DNA of 64,000 nt from CAWCWK01 sp963842125 (GCA_963842125.1 CAWJFE010000001.1:930001-994000); one strand, 5' to 3'. Shown: positions 28,177 to 35,944, counted from the stretch's first letter. Notes: a model not told the origin generated them from the letters alone. Made by a program: numbers and translations.

Positions 28177-28605
28177 ATGTTGAAGATCCTGCTGGCCGAA
28201 GACGACATGCTCATCGCCATGGACATGCAGGCCATGATGGAGGACGCGGGGCACACCGTGCTCGGACCCGTCGCCACCGTCGGGCAAGGCGAGCGGATCG
28301 CCAGCGAGAGCCTGCCCGACATCGCCATCGTCGATATCGGCCTCAAGAACGGCGAGTCGGGCGTCGACCTGGCCCGGTTGCTGCGCGAGGGCTGGAACGT
28401 GCCCGTCATCTTCGTCAGCGGCGAGCCCACACGCGCGCAGGCCGGACGCGACAATGCGGTCGCCTTCCTGCCCAAGCCCGTCATGCCGGACGATCTGGAG
28501 CGCTCGATCGGCGTCGCGAGAGCCATCGCGACAGGTCAGCCCTTGCCGGACGTGCCGCCCCAGCTCGAGGTCTTCCAGACCGATCCTCTCGGGCTCCCGC
28601 ACTGA
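28177..28605 (+). CDS. single-domain response regulator
   Basis: A stand-alone receiver of 142 residues without an output domain. The acidic pair Asp9-Asp10, phosphoacceptor Asp53 (IVDIGLKNG), Ser81 (FVSGE) and Lys100 (LPKPV) are all in place, so it should be phosphorylatable. It lies 232 bp after the HWE kinase and may have its own promoter. Single-domain receivers act as phosphate shuttles or sinks in HWE-kinase networks, and that is the likely role here. ATG 28177 lacks a good ribosome site; the longer frame from 28120 is not needed. Confidence 0.88.
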   Translation: MLKILLAEDDMLIAMDMQAMMEDAGHTVLGPVATVGQGERIASESLPDIAIVDIGLKNGESGVDLARLLREGWNVPVIFVSGEPTRAQAGRDNAVAFLPKPVMPDDLERSIGVARAIATGQPLPDVPPQLEVFQTDPLGLPH

Positions 28606-28665
28606 CGCCATGGGCAGGACGGGTGCGAGACGCGCGACAGTTGAATTCGCCGGCCGAACATGCCA

Positions 28666-28684
28666 GTTTAGAGTCATTCTAAAC
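28666..28684 (+). promoter_or_regulatory. candidate Irr box (iron control element) upstream of nfuA
   Basis: The 19-bp palindrome GTTTAGA-GTCAT-TCTAAAC fits the TTTAGA-N5-TCTAAA form of the Irr-binding iron control element of Rhizobiales. It lies 33 nt before the nfuA start, where binding would block or modulate transcription under iron limitation. Confidence 0.65.
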
Positions 28685-28716
28685 GCGGTCTGATCGAGGC
28701 CGCCAAGGAGCGGCCC

Positions 28717-29274
28717 ATGTTCATCCAGACCGAAGCGACGCCGAACCCGCAGACGCTGAAATTCCTGCCCGGACGCGACGTGCTGCCCGGCGGCGCGATC
28801 GACTATCCGACGCCGGCCGATGGCGCGCCCTCTCCGCTCGCGCGGCGACTCTTCGCCGTCCGGGGCGTGCGCGGGGTCTTCCTCGGCTCCGATTTCATCG
28901 CCGTCACCAAGGATGACAGCGACTGGGCGCACCTGAAGCCCGCGCTCTTGGGCGCCGTGATGGAGCATTTCATGTCCGGCGAGCCGGTCGTCGAGGACGC
29001 CTCCGCCCCCACCGGGGCAGACGAGGATTTCGACGAGGCCGATGCCGAGACCGTCTCCGTCATCAAGGAACTCATCGAGACGCGCGTGCGCCCGGCCGTG
29101 GCCAATGATGGCGGCGACATCATCTTCCAGAGCTTCCGGGACGGCGTCGTCTCGCTCCACATGCGTGGTGCCTGCGCCGGCTGCCCGTCCTCGACGGCCA
29201 CGCTCAAGCACGGCATCGAGAACCTGCTGCGCCATTTCGTGCCCGAGGTGCGCGAAGTCCGCCCGGTCGCCTAG
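28717..29274 (+). CDS. nfuA: NfuA-type Fe-S scaffold/carrier protein
   Basis: An iron-sulfur cluster carrier. The 185 residues begin MFIQTEATPNPQTLKFLPG, an Nfu N-terminal domain, and end in a NifU C-terminal domain with the cluster-binding cysteines C153 and C156 in GACAGCPSS. An acidic linker joins the two. A candidate Irr box directly upstream points to control by iron or haem; I recall a rhizobial NifU-like gene called fssA under Irr control, which this may be. tsaB begins 21 bp after the stop. Confidence 0.94.
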   Translation: MFIQTEATPNPQTLKFLPGRDVLPGGAIDYPTPADGAPSPLARRLFAVRGVRGVFLGSDFIAVTKDDSDWAHLKPALLGAVMEHFMSGEPVVEDASAPTGADEDFDEADAETVSVIKELIETRVRPAVANDGGDIIFQSFRDGVVSLHMRGACAGCPSSTATLKHGIENLLRHFVPEVREVRPVA

Positions 29275-29295
29275 AGACCGGCCAGACCGCGCGCG

Positions 29296-29970
29296 ATGCG
29301 CCTCCTCGTTCTCGACACGGCCCTCCACGCCTGCACGGCCGCCCTCGTCGATGTGGACGAGGACGGCGCCGCGCACATCGTCGCGGGCGCAAGCGCGGCC
29401 ATGCGGATCGGCCATGCCGAGGCGCTGATGCCGATGGTGGAGCCGTTGCTGCACGACGCGCCAAGCCTCGACCGGATCGTCTCGACGATCGGTCCGGGCA
29501 GCTTCACGGGTCTGCGCGTCGCGCTCTCGGCGGCGCGAGGCCTCGCGCTCGCCCTCACTGTCCCCGCTTACGGCGTCGGCACCCTTGCGGCGCTTGCCGA
29601 CGAGGCGCGCGAAGAAACGGGAGGCGAAGGGCCGGTCGCCGCCGTGCTCGATGCGCGCCGCGATCAGGTCTATCTCCAGACGTTCGGCGCCGATGGCTCG
29701 CCCGCCATGGCACCTGCGCTCCTGTCACTCGCGGAGGCGACGGACGCCGTGACGAGCCTCGGCGCCTCGCCCACCGCCATCGGCTCCGGGGCCGCCCTAC
29801 TGGTCGAGCAGATCGGGCCGATGCGGGTGTTGACCCGTGCCGCGCCATCCATCGCCGCGCTCGCACGCACCGGCGCGCGTGCCGGGGAGGGCGCATCCCC
29901 GCCATCCCCTCTTTACTTGCGCGGCCCGGATGCCAAGATGCCTCGACCGTCCACCCTCAAGGCGGCCTGA
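29296..29970 (+). CDS. tsaB: tRNA threonylcarbamoyladenosine biosynthesis protein TsaB
   Basis: A non-catalytic partner of TsaD in making t6A37 of tRNAs. The 224 residues begin with the actin-like strand LLVLDTALHACTAALV and contain GPGSFTGLRVALSAARGLAL near residue 66, the family signature. It lies in the order nfuA-tsaB-rimI, common in Rhizobiales. Confidence 0.93.
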   Translation: MRLLVLDTALHACTAALVDVDEDGAAHIVAGASAAMRIGHAEALMPMVEPLLHDAPSLDRIVSTIGPGSFTGLRVALSAARGLALALTVPAYGVGTLAALADEAREETGGEGPVAAVLDARRDQVYLQTFGADGSPAMAPALLSLAEATDAVTSLGASPTAIGSGAALLVEQIGPMRVLTRAAPSIAALARTGARAGEGASPPSPLYLRGPDAKMPRPSTLKAA

Positions 29971-29995
29971 ACCACCACGCGGGAGCCGTCACGAT

Positions 29996-30481
29996 ATGAC
30001 CACCAGCCTCGCCATCGTGGAGACGGATGCCGAAGCGGCCGGGACGCTGGCCGATCTCCACGCGCGTGCCTTCGCCGAGCCGGAGGGTGCGGGCGAGACC
30101 TCGCGCGGTTGGTCCGAGCAGGAATGCGAGGCGCTGATGACGCAGCCGGGCGCGATCGGGCTCCTGGCGATGCTGCGCGGACGGATAGGCGCCGCCAAGC
30201 CCGTCGGCTTCGCTATTCTGAAGAGCGCGGCGGACGAGGCCGAGATCCTCTCCATCGGCGTGCTGCCGACCACGCGCGGTCGCGGCGTCGGCGCGGCACT
30301 CTTGCGCGATGCGCTCGAGCGCTTGCCGCGTCACAAGGCCCGCCGCCTCTTTCTCGAAGTCGACGGCGGCAACGCGGCCGCCCTCGCCCTCTACAAGCGC
30401 TTCGGCTTCTCGGAAGTCGGACGCCGCCCGAGCTATTACGCGCCGGGCGCCGACGCCATCGTCATGCGCCGCGAGGTCTGA
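29996..30481 (+). CDS. rimI: RimI-type GNAT N-acetyltransferase
   Basis: An acetyltransferase of 161 residues, likely acting on the N-terminus of ribosomal protein S18. The acetyl-CoA loop reads VLPTTRGRGVGAALLRDAL, followed by LFLEVDGGNAAALALYKRFGF and SYYAPGADAIVM, the RimI tail. ATG 29996 has GGGAG 10 nt upstream. Context after tsaB supports RimI. The stop codon lies in a near-perfect 18-bp direct duplication. Confidence 0.88.
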   Translation: MTTSLAIVETDAEAAGTLADLHARAFAEPEGAGETSRGWSEQECEALMTQPGAIGLLAMLRGRIGAAKPVGFAILKSAADEAEILSIGVLPTTRGRGVGAALLRDALERLPRHKARRLFLEVDGGNAAALALYKRFGFSEVGRRPSYYAPGADAIVMRREV

Positions 30482-30503
30482 CGGCCGCCGCGAGGTCCGA
30501 CGG
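30467..30503. repeat. 18-bp direct duplication across the rimI stop
   Basis: CGCCGCGAGGTCTGACGG and CGCCGCGAGGTCCGACGG follow each other with one base between. The first copy includes the rimI stop TGA, and the second carries one change. Confidence 0.85.
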
Positions 30504-30559
30504 CTCTGAGCCGAGATCATCGGGCTCGATCCAGGCACGGCGCCCCTCTTCGGTAGGCT

Positions 30560-32149
30560 CTAGAACCGCAGCGCCTTGACCTGACGGACCTGCGGCAATG
30601 CGGCGAGGTCGGCTAGCGCGGCCTCCGGCACCGCGCCGTCGATCTCGATGAGGGCGATGGCGTCCTCGCCGGGCCTGGCGCGGCCGAGGTTGAAGGTCGC
30701 GATGTTGACGCCGGCCTTGCCAAGGAGCGTGCCGAGCGCGCCGATGAAGCCCGGCTTGTCCTCGTTGGTCACGTAGAGCATGTCCTCGGCGAAGCCCGCG
30801 TCCATGCCGATGCCCTTGATCTGGATGATGCGAGGACGACCGTCGGAGAAGACCGTACCGGCGACGGAGCGGGACTGGCGCTCGGTCTCGATCGTGAGGC
30901 GGATGTAGTTCTCGTAGGCGCCCTCCTGCGCGCGCCGGGTCTCCTCGATGCGGATGCCGCGCTCGCGGGCGATGATGGGCGCCGACACCATGTTCACGTC
31001 GGCGAGAAGCGGACGCATGACGCCGGCCACGATGGCCGAGGTCAGCGCCTTGAGGTTCATCTCGGCGACCTCGCCCTCATACTCGATCCGGATGCCCTTC
31101 AGCCCGGTCTCGGTGAGCTGGCCGGCGAAGGAGCCGAGCTTCTCGGCCAGATCGACGAAGGGCTTCAAGCGCGGCGCCTCTTCGGCCGTGATGGAGGGCG
31201 CGTTGAGCGCGTTCTGGACGGCGCCCGTCATCAGATAGTCCGACATCTGCTCGGCCACCTGGAGCGCGACGTTCTCCTGCGCCTCCGTGGTCGCGGCGCC
31301 CAAATGCGGCGTGGCCACGACGTTCGGGTGGCCGAAGAGCGGGTTCTCGGTCGCCGGCTCCTCCGCGAAGACGTCGAAGGCCGCGCCGGCGACATGGCCC
31401 GAATCGAGCGCGTCCCTTAGCGCCGCCTCGTCGACGAGGCCGCCGCGCGCGCAGTTGACGATGCGCACGCCCTTCTTCGTCTTGGCGAGGTTCTCCTTGG
31501 AGAGGATGTTGCGGGTTCCGTCGGTGAGTGGCACGTGGAGCGTGATGACGTCGGCGCGCTTCAGCAATTCATCGAGCTCGACCTTCTCGACGCCGAGATC
31601 GACGGCCCGCTCAGGCGTCAGGAAGGGATCGAAGGAGATCACCTTCATGCGCAGGCCCAGCGCCCGGTCGGCGACGATGGAGCCGATATTGCCGCAGCCG
31701 ATGAGGCCGAGCGTCTTGCCGGTCATCTCGACGCCCATGAATTTCGACTTCTCCCACTTGCCCTCTTGCGTCGAGGCATCGGCCGAGGGGATCTGGCGGG
31801 CGAGCGCGAACATCATCGCGATGGCGTGCTCGGCCGTCGTGATCGAATTGCCGAAAGGCGTGTTCATCACGATGACGCCCTTGGCCGAGGCGGCCGAGAT
31901 CTCGACATTGTCGACCCCGATGCCGGCGCGTCCGATCACCTTGAGGTTGGTCGCCGCCTCCAGCACCTTGGCCGTCACTTTGGTGGCCGAGCGGATGGCG
32001 AGGCCGTCATAGTCCGGAATGGCCTTGAGGAAGGCCTCCTTGTCCTTGCCGAGATCGGGTTCGTAGGTCACGTCGAGCCCGCGGTCCTTGAAGATCTGGA
32101 CGGCGGTGGGGGAGAGCTTGTCGGAGATGAGAACGCGGGGTGCGGTCAT
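30560..32149 (-). CDS. serA: D-3-phosphoglycerate dehydrogenase
   Basis: The first step of serine synthesis. The 529-residue long form has the substrate domain, the NAD site GLIGCGNIGSIVAD near residue 150, the catalytic Arg region NCARGGLVDE and the catalytic His in GAATTEAQENVA, then an intervening domain and a C-terminal ACT domain (about 455-529) that usually senses serine. It lies downstream of serC on the same strand, 236 bp away, with a palindromic repeat in the gap. Confidence 0.97.
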   Translation of the reverse strand: MTAPRVLISDKLSPTAVQIFKDRGLDVTYEPDLGKDKEAFLKAIPDYDGLAIRSATKVTAKVLEAATNLKVIGRAGIGVDNVEISAASAKGVIVMNTPFGNSITTAEHAIAMMFALARQIPSADASTQEGKWEKSKFMGVEMTGKTLGLIGCGNIGSIVADRALGLRMKVISFDPFLTPERAVDLGVEKVELDELLKRADVITLHVPLTDGTRNILSKENLAKTKKGVRIVNCARGGLVDEAALRDALDSGHVAGAAFDVFAEEPATENPLFGHPNVVATPHLGAATTEAQENVALQVAEQMSDYLMTGAVQNALNAPSITAEEAPRLKPFVDLAEKLGSFAGQLTETGLKGIRIEYEGEVAEMNLKALTSAIVAGVMRPLLADVNMVSAPIIARERGIRIEETRRAQEGAYENYIRLTIETERQSRSVAGTVFSDGRPRIIQIKGIGMDAGFAEDMLYVTNEDKPGFIGALGTLLGKAGVNIATFNLGRARPGEDAIALIEIDGAVPEAALADLAALPQVRQVKALRF

Positions 32150-32225
32150 GGGGAGGGTCCTTTGGCGGCGGCGCGGAGGCCGTTGATGTGGGAATTGACG
32201 TAAGGAGCGGTGCGCGAGCCACGTC

Positions 32226-32248
32226 CCCCTCCCCTCGATGGGGAGGGG
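32226..32248. repeat. G/C-only palindromic element between serC and serA
   Basis: CCCCTCCCC and GGGGAGGGG form a 9-bp stem around TCGAT, followed by a run of nine G residues (CTAGGGGGGGGG). A related half (CTCTCCATCAAGGGGAG) lies near 32350-32366. The element resembles the dispersed hairpin at 11596-11618 and is probably of the same intergenic type. Confidence 0.6.
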
Positions 32249-32385
32249 CTAGGGGGGGGGTGGCACCCTGGACGTTCGATCGATCGGATGTCGGCGGCTG
32301 GTGAGACGTTCATCCCGCCCCGAACCTTGGCTAGGCCGGCGTTCGACCCTCTCCATCAAGGGGAGTATGGCATGCCGGTTCGACT

Positions 32386-33582
32386 CTAGAGTTCGGCCTT
32401 GCCGATCTCGAACGCCCAGTCGAGCCAGGGCACGAGCGCGTCGACGTCGGAGGTCTCGACCGTGCAGCCGCACCAGATGCGAAGGCCCGCCGGTGCGTCG
32501 CGATAGGAGGCGATGTCGAGCGCGATGCCGCGCGCTTCCAGCCGTTTGGCGAGGGACTTGGCGAAGGCGGCCTGCGCGGCGGCATCGAGCGCCGTGACGG
32601 CGGGATCGACGATTTTGAGGCAAACGCTCGTGTTGGAGCGGGTCGCGGGGTCGACGGCGAGGAAGTCGATCCAGTCGGTCGCCTCCACCCAGTCCGAGAG
32701 CGCCTTGGTGTTGGCGTCCGCTCTGGCCATCAACCCGTCGAGCCCGCCGACGGCGAGCCCCCATTCGAGCGCGACGAGATAGTCCTCGACGCAGAGCATG
32801 GAGGGCGTGTTGATCGTCTCGCCCTTGAAGATGCCCTCGATGAGCTTGCCGGATTTCGTCAGGCGGAAGATCTTCGGCAGCGGCCAGGCCGGCGTATAGC
32901 TCTCCAGGCGCGCGACGGCGCGGGGGGAGAGGATGAGGATGCCGTGCTGTGCCTCGCCGCCCATCGCCTTTTGCCAGGAGAAGGTGGTGACGTCGAGCTT
33001 GGGCCAGTCGAGATCCTGGGCGAAGGCAGCCGAGGTCGCGTCGCAAAGGGTGAGGCCCTCGCGATCGTCCGCGATCCAGTCCGCATCGGGCACCCGCACG
33101 CCCGATGTCGTCCCATTCCAGGTGAAGACGGTGTCGTGGGCGGGGTTCACCTGCGCGAGGTCGGGCAGATGGCCGTAGTCCGCCTCGATGCGGCGGGCGT
33201 CGAGCTTCAGCTGCTTGATGCCGTCCGTCACCCAGCCGGCGCCGAAGCTCTCCCAGGCGAGAAGATCGACGGGGCGCTCTCCCAGCATCGTCCACATCGC
33301 CATCTCGAAGGCGCCGGTGTCGGAGGCCGGCACGATGCCGACGCGGTAGTCGTCCGGCACGCGCAGGACCTCGCGGGTGAGGTCGATCGCGCGTTGCAGC
33401 TTGGCCTTGCCGTCGGCGGAGCGGTGCGAGCGGCCGAGGACGGCGCCCGAGAGCGCATCGAGCTGCCAGACGGGCGGCTTCGCGCAGGGGCCGGACGAGA
33501 ATTGGGGATTGTTGGGGGTCGCCCCCGGAACGGGCACGTGATCGTCTGCGACATCGCTCGCAGGAAGGGGCTTCGAAGCCAT
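32386..33582 (-). CDS. serC: phosphoserine aminotransferase
   Basis: The second step of serine synthesis, a PLP enzyme of 398 residues in the alphaproteobacterial form. The PLP lysine is in TFSWQKAMGGEAQHG, near residue 195, and GRSHRSADGKAKL and PASDTGAFEMAMW supply substrate and phosphate contacts. ATG 33582 is preceded by GAGAGGA that is partly folded in a small hairpin, part of a serC-leader-like structure. serA follows. Confidence 0.96.
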   Translation of the reverse strand: MASKPLPASDVADDHVPVPGATPNNPQFSSGPCAKPPVWQLDALSGAVLGRSHRSADGKAKLQRAIDLTREVLRVPDDYRVGIVPASDTGAFEMAMWTMLGERPVDLLAWESFGAGWVTDGIKQLKLDARRIEADYGHLPDLAQVNPAHDTVFTWNGTTSGVRVPDADWIADDREGLTLCDATSAAFAQDLDWPKLDVTTFSWQKAMGGEAQHGILILSPRAVARLESYTPAWPLPKIFRLTKSGKLIEGIFKGETINTPSMLCVEDYLVALEWGLAVGGLDGLMARADANTKALSDWVEATDWIDFLAVDPATRSNTSVCLKIVDPAVTALDAAAQAAFAKSLAKRLEARGIALDIASYRDAPAGLRIWCGCTVETSDVDALVPWLDWAFEIGKAEL

Positions 33583-33586
33583 CTGG

Positions 33587-33624
33587 CTATCCTCTCAGAT
33601 AGAAAGTCTCGCGTTGGGGCGAGA
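33587..33624 (-). ncRNA. serC leader-like RNA motif
   Basis: On the minus strand, directly before serC, are two small hairpins: TCTCG/CGAGA with an 8-nt loop, then CTATC-TGAGAG-GATAG, whose loop and 3' side hold the ribosome binding site. A conserved RNA element before serC is known in alphaproteobacteria (the serC leader), and this arrangement fits what I recall of it. Masking of the ribosome site suggests translational control. Confidence 0.6.
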
Positions 33625-33695
33625 TGTCCCGGAGCGGGGTCTATGGGAGAGGAGGGGGGGCGTCAACTGGCATCGTCGCCGACCCGAAACGAAGA

Positions 33696-33718
33696 AGGGC
33701 GCCCGCGAGGGGCGCCCT
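33696..33718 (-). terminator. terminator after the outer-membrane protein gene
   Basis: AGGGCGCC and GGCGCCCT form an 8-bp stem with a 7-nt loop, followed on the minus strand by TCTTCGTTT. It lies 37 nt past the stop of the beta-barrel protein gene and before the serC leader. Confidence 0.6.
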
Positions 33719-33754
33719 ATTCGCAACGTGCCATCGGCGGGAGTCCCGCAGCGT

Positions 33755-34714
33755 CTAGCGCTTGTAGGGGATCTCCGGATAGTGGACCGGGATCGGCTCC
33801 TCGTAATAGTCCGCCCCGCCGAACTCCCAGCGCATACCGACGCGCACGTCGTGGCTGTCGATGCTCTTGAGGTCGTGGCCGTCGAAGGTGCCGGCCGGCG
33901 TGCAGGGGCAGGGCTGGACTTCGGTGAAGTCCTGGCCCTCGGCATCGCCGAGGTTGAGGTAGCGATAGCCGACCTCGAGGGTGAGGCTGTCGGTCGCCTT
34001 GAAGCCGACACCGGCGTGGAGCGCGTAGGCCAGGTCCCAGTTGGACGACTTGCCGAGCGTGTAGGCGCCGCCGTCGAGGCCGCCCGGGTCGATGTCGTGG
34101 ACGCCCGAGATCGAGTGCCGGGCCCCGCCGATGCCGGCGCCGATGAAGGGCGTCAGCTTGCCGAACGTGCCGAAGTCGGCATAGGCATTGGCCATGTAGA
34201 CCTGGGAGTTGAGCGAGCCGCGGTAGAAGTTGTTACGGATCGTCGTGTTGGTCTGGGTTCCGCCCTGAATGCAGGTGCCGGTATGGTCGTAGCCGCCGAC
34301 GCAGACCTGCTGGGTGGTGATGTAGTCGTATTTGTCGACGACGTGGAAGCCGATCGAGCCGCGGAATTCGGCGGTCGCATCGACACGGAAATAATTGTTG
34401 AAGCGATAGCCGGCACCGACGGCGATCGAGACGCCCTCGTCGAGCTGGGTGTCGATATACAGGCCGCCTGGCACGGGCCGCTTGGGGTTATGGTCGAAGA
34501 GCGTGCGGTTGTAGAACTCGGCGTCGTTATGGACCGAGACGCCGACATCGCCGCGCAGGTACCAGCCACCGCCGACGGCGACCGCGCGGGGCGGCTCGAC
34601 GATCTGGGGAACGTCTATGACCTGCGGGAAATCGGCGGCGATCGCCGCGCCGGAGCCGATGCCGGCCGTCATCAAGGTGGTGGCCGTCAGGAGGGCCGCT
34701 TTGCGTGCAATCAT
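33755..34714 (-). CDS. outer-membrane beta-barrel protein (Omp25/RopB-like)
   Basis: A 319-residue outer-membrane protein with a signal peptide (cleavage after GAAIA). A proline-containing linker leads into a barrel with alternating strands (GGGWYLRGDVGVSVHN, VAVGAGYRFNNYFRVD, LTPFIGAGIGGA, LTLEVGYRYLNLGD) and a C-terminal strand VGMRWEF, then a 20-residue tail. Two cysteine pairs (one in the VCVGGYDHTGTCIQ loop) are unusual for such barrels and may form disulfides. AAGGAAG precedes the ATG. A perfect CtrA-type box lies 67 nt upstream. Confidence 0.87.
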   Translation of the reverse strand: MIARKAALLTATTLMTAGIGSGAAIAADFPQVIDVPQIVEPPRAVAVGGGWYLRGDVGVSVHNDAEFYNRTLFDHNPKRPVPGGLYIDTQLDEGVSIAVGAGYRFNNYFRVDATAEFRGSIGFHVVDKYDYITTQQVCVGGYDHTGTCIQGGTQTNTTIRNNFYRGSLNSQVYMANAYADFGTFGKLTPFIGAGIGGARHSISGVHDIDPGGLDGGAYTLGKSSNWDLAYALHAGVGFKATDSLTLEVGYRYLNLGDAEGQDFTEVQPCPCTPAGTFDGHDLKSIDSHDVRVGMRWEFGGADYYEEPIPVHYPEIPYKR

Positions 34715-34780
34715 GGTCGTCTTCCTTCACCAAGGGCGCCGCTGGCGCGGTCTCTTGGGGAGGACCATGAGGGGTTTTGG

Positions 34781-34795
34781 TTAAACGGCCCTTAA
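34781..34795 (-). promoter_or_regulatory. CtrA-type box upstream of the outer-membrane protein gene
   Basis: On the minus strand TTAA-GGGCCGT-TTAA, followed by C, is a full match to the CtrA recognition form TTAA-N7-TTAAC. A third TTAA (34798-34801) adjoins. The site is 67 nt before the start codon. Confidence 0.65.
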
Positions 34796-34913
34796 GGTTA
34801 ACCGGGCTTTGAGGCACATTCGGGCGGGGTTTGCCTGGTGAACGACTGTCTGTGGCAAGCGCGTCACAGTATTCGCAGGCCCCGTACGACTGATCGACGC
34901 GTCGAAAACGCGA

Positions 34914-34945
34914 AAGGCCCGGTCGCGTGGATGCGGCCGGGCCTT
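34914..34945 (-). terminator. terminator after flaF
   Basis: AAGGCCCGG and CCGGGCCTT form a 9-bp stem with a 14-nt loop, 38 nt past the flaF stop; TCGCGTTTTCG follows on the minus strand. It closes the flagellin-flbT-flaF block. Confidence 0.65.
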
Positions 34946-34983
34946 CTCGAACGTGATCGGCGGCGCGGCGGCCTCCGTATGTC

Positions 34984-35343
34984 TTATCCCCGAAGGCCGG
35001 CGGCCAGTTCGCGGTTGATGCTGATCAGCGGGGCGACGGAGGCCGGCGAGACCTCTCGCTCGGCCTCGAGCGAGCGGTTGAAGACGAAGATGGCGAGATT
35101 GGCCACGTTCTGCTTCACCGGCGTCGGCAGCGGGTTCTCGTCGCTCGTTACCGAGGTGGCAAAGACGCTCCAGAGCTTGCGGTTGTAGTGCAGCGCCTCC
35201 TGGTAGGGCTGCTTGGGCGCACCCTCGACGCTGGCCTCGGCCAGCCGGGCGGCGGCCTTGAGTAGAAGCTCGGCTTCAAGCTCTCGCGGCGCGACCGTAA
35301 CTTTGGCCGTCCGCGTGTACATCTGTGCAGCGCTGTGCATCAT
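34984..35343 (-). CDS. flaF: flagellar biosynthesis regulator FlaF
   Basis: FlaF promotes flagellin translation and secretion in alphaproteobacteria, opposing FlbT. The 119 residues contain ELEAELLLKAAARLAEA, YQEALHYNRKLWSVFATSV and LPTPVKQNVANLAIFVFNR, which define the family. ATG 35343 has GGGAGAG 7 nt upstream; ATG at the next codon is an alternative. The gene overlaps the 3' end of flbT by 68 bp in another frame, which suggests translational coupling. Confidence 0.92.
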   Translation of the reverse strand: MMHSAAQMYTRTAKVTVAPRELEAELLLKAAARLAEASVEGAPKQPYQEALHYNRKLWSVFATSVTSDENPLPTPVKQNVANLAIFVFNRSLEAEREVSPASVAPLISINRELAAGLRG

Positions 35344-35716
35344 CGAGCAACTCTCCCTCGTACGCAATAAGCGTCTTGGCTTCCTTGAGAGCTTTGTAGA
35401 GCGCGCCCGTTAATATGTTATGATTAACGCGGTCGACGATGGGAAGCGTGCTCGGCGCCGCCCGTACGATGTCCCTGACGAGAGCGAAATAGTCGTCCTT
35501 CAACTTGGCGACATCGTTGGACAGATACATCAGCTGGACCGCGAGATAGAGCCGTCTGGCGGGGCTGTCGGCCGTCTCCGCGGTCAGGATGTCCTTCTCG
35601 CGAAGGATCGGCGAATGGCCCTGAATGGTCAGCCGGGTTCTCTGGTTGCCGTTGGTGACGACGGAGTCGCCGAGAATGATCCGCTCGCCGGGCTTGAGCT
35701 CAACCTTGAGGGCCAT
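35276..35716 (-). CDS. flbT: flagellin synthesis repressor FlbT
   Basis: FlbT binds flagellin mRNA and represses its translation until the basal body is complete. It has 146 residues: MALKVELKPGERIILGDSVV at the start, then LYLAVQLMYLSND and NHNILTGALYKALKEAKTLI. ATG 35716 has AAGGAAGG 5 nt upstream. The gene lies 294 bp after flagellin and overlaps flaF by 68 bp. A TTAA-N7-TTAA site about 88 nt upstream suggests its own CtrA-controlled promoter. Confidence 0.94.
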   Translation of the reverse strand: MALKVELKPGERIILGDSVVTNGNQRTRLTIQGHSPILREKDILTAETADSPARRLYLAVQLMYLSNDVAKLKDDYFALVRDIVRAAPSTLPIVDRVNHNILTGALYKALKEAKTLIAYEGELLDDAQRCTDVHADGQSYGRAARA

Positions 35717-35803
35717 GTCTGCCTTCCTTCTGGATGAAATCTGGAAGGAACAGGCAACCACCGCCCTACCCACCAATGGTAGGCAAGATTACGTTAGGCC
35801 GCC

Positions 35804-35818
35804 TTAACGAGCGCTTAA
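35804..35818 (-). promoter_or_regulatory. CtrA-type box upstream of flbT
   Basis: TTAA-CGAGCGC-TTAA matches the TTAA-N7-TTAA core (final base G instead of C on the minus strand). It lies about 88 nt before flbT, in the gap after the flagellin gene. Confidence 0.5.
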
Positions 35819-35918
35819 GCAACGCCGATCTCGTGCCAGAATGACACGCGGCCCGACGCTCCGACCCTGCACATCTTGCCGGGCTCTCCACCCGTCCCAA
35901 GCGGACTGTGAAAGGGTC

Positions 35919-35944
35919 GGCGGCGGGGCGGGATCCCCGCCGCC
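35919..35944 (-). terminator. terminator after the flagellin gene
   Basis: A perfect 10-bp stem, GGCGGCGGGG with CCCCGCCGCC on the minus strand, has a 6-nt loop and is followed by GACCCTTTCA. It lies 65 nt after the flagellin stop, ahead of the flbT promoter region. Confidence 0.6.
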
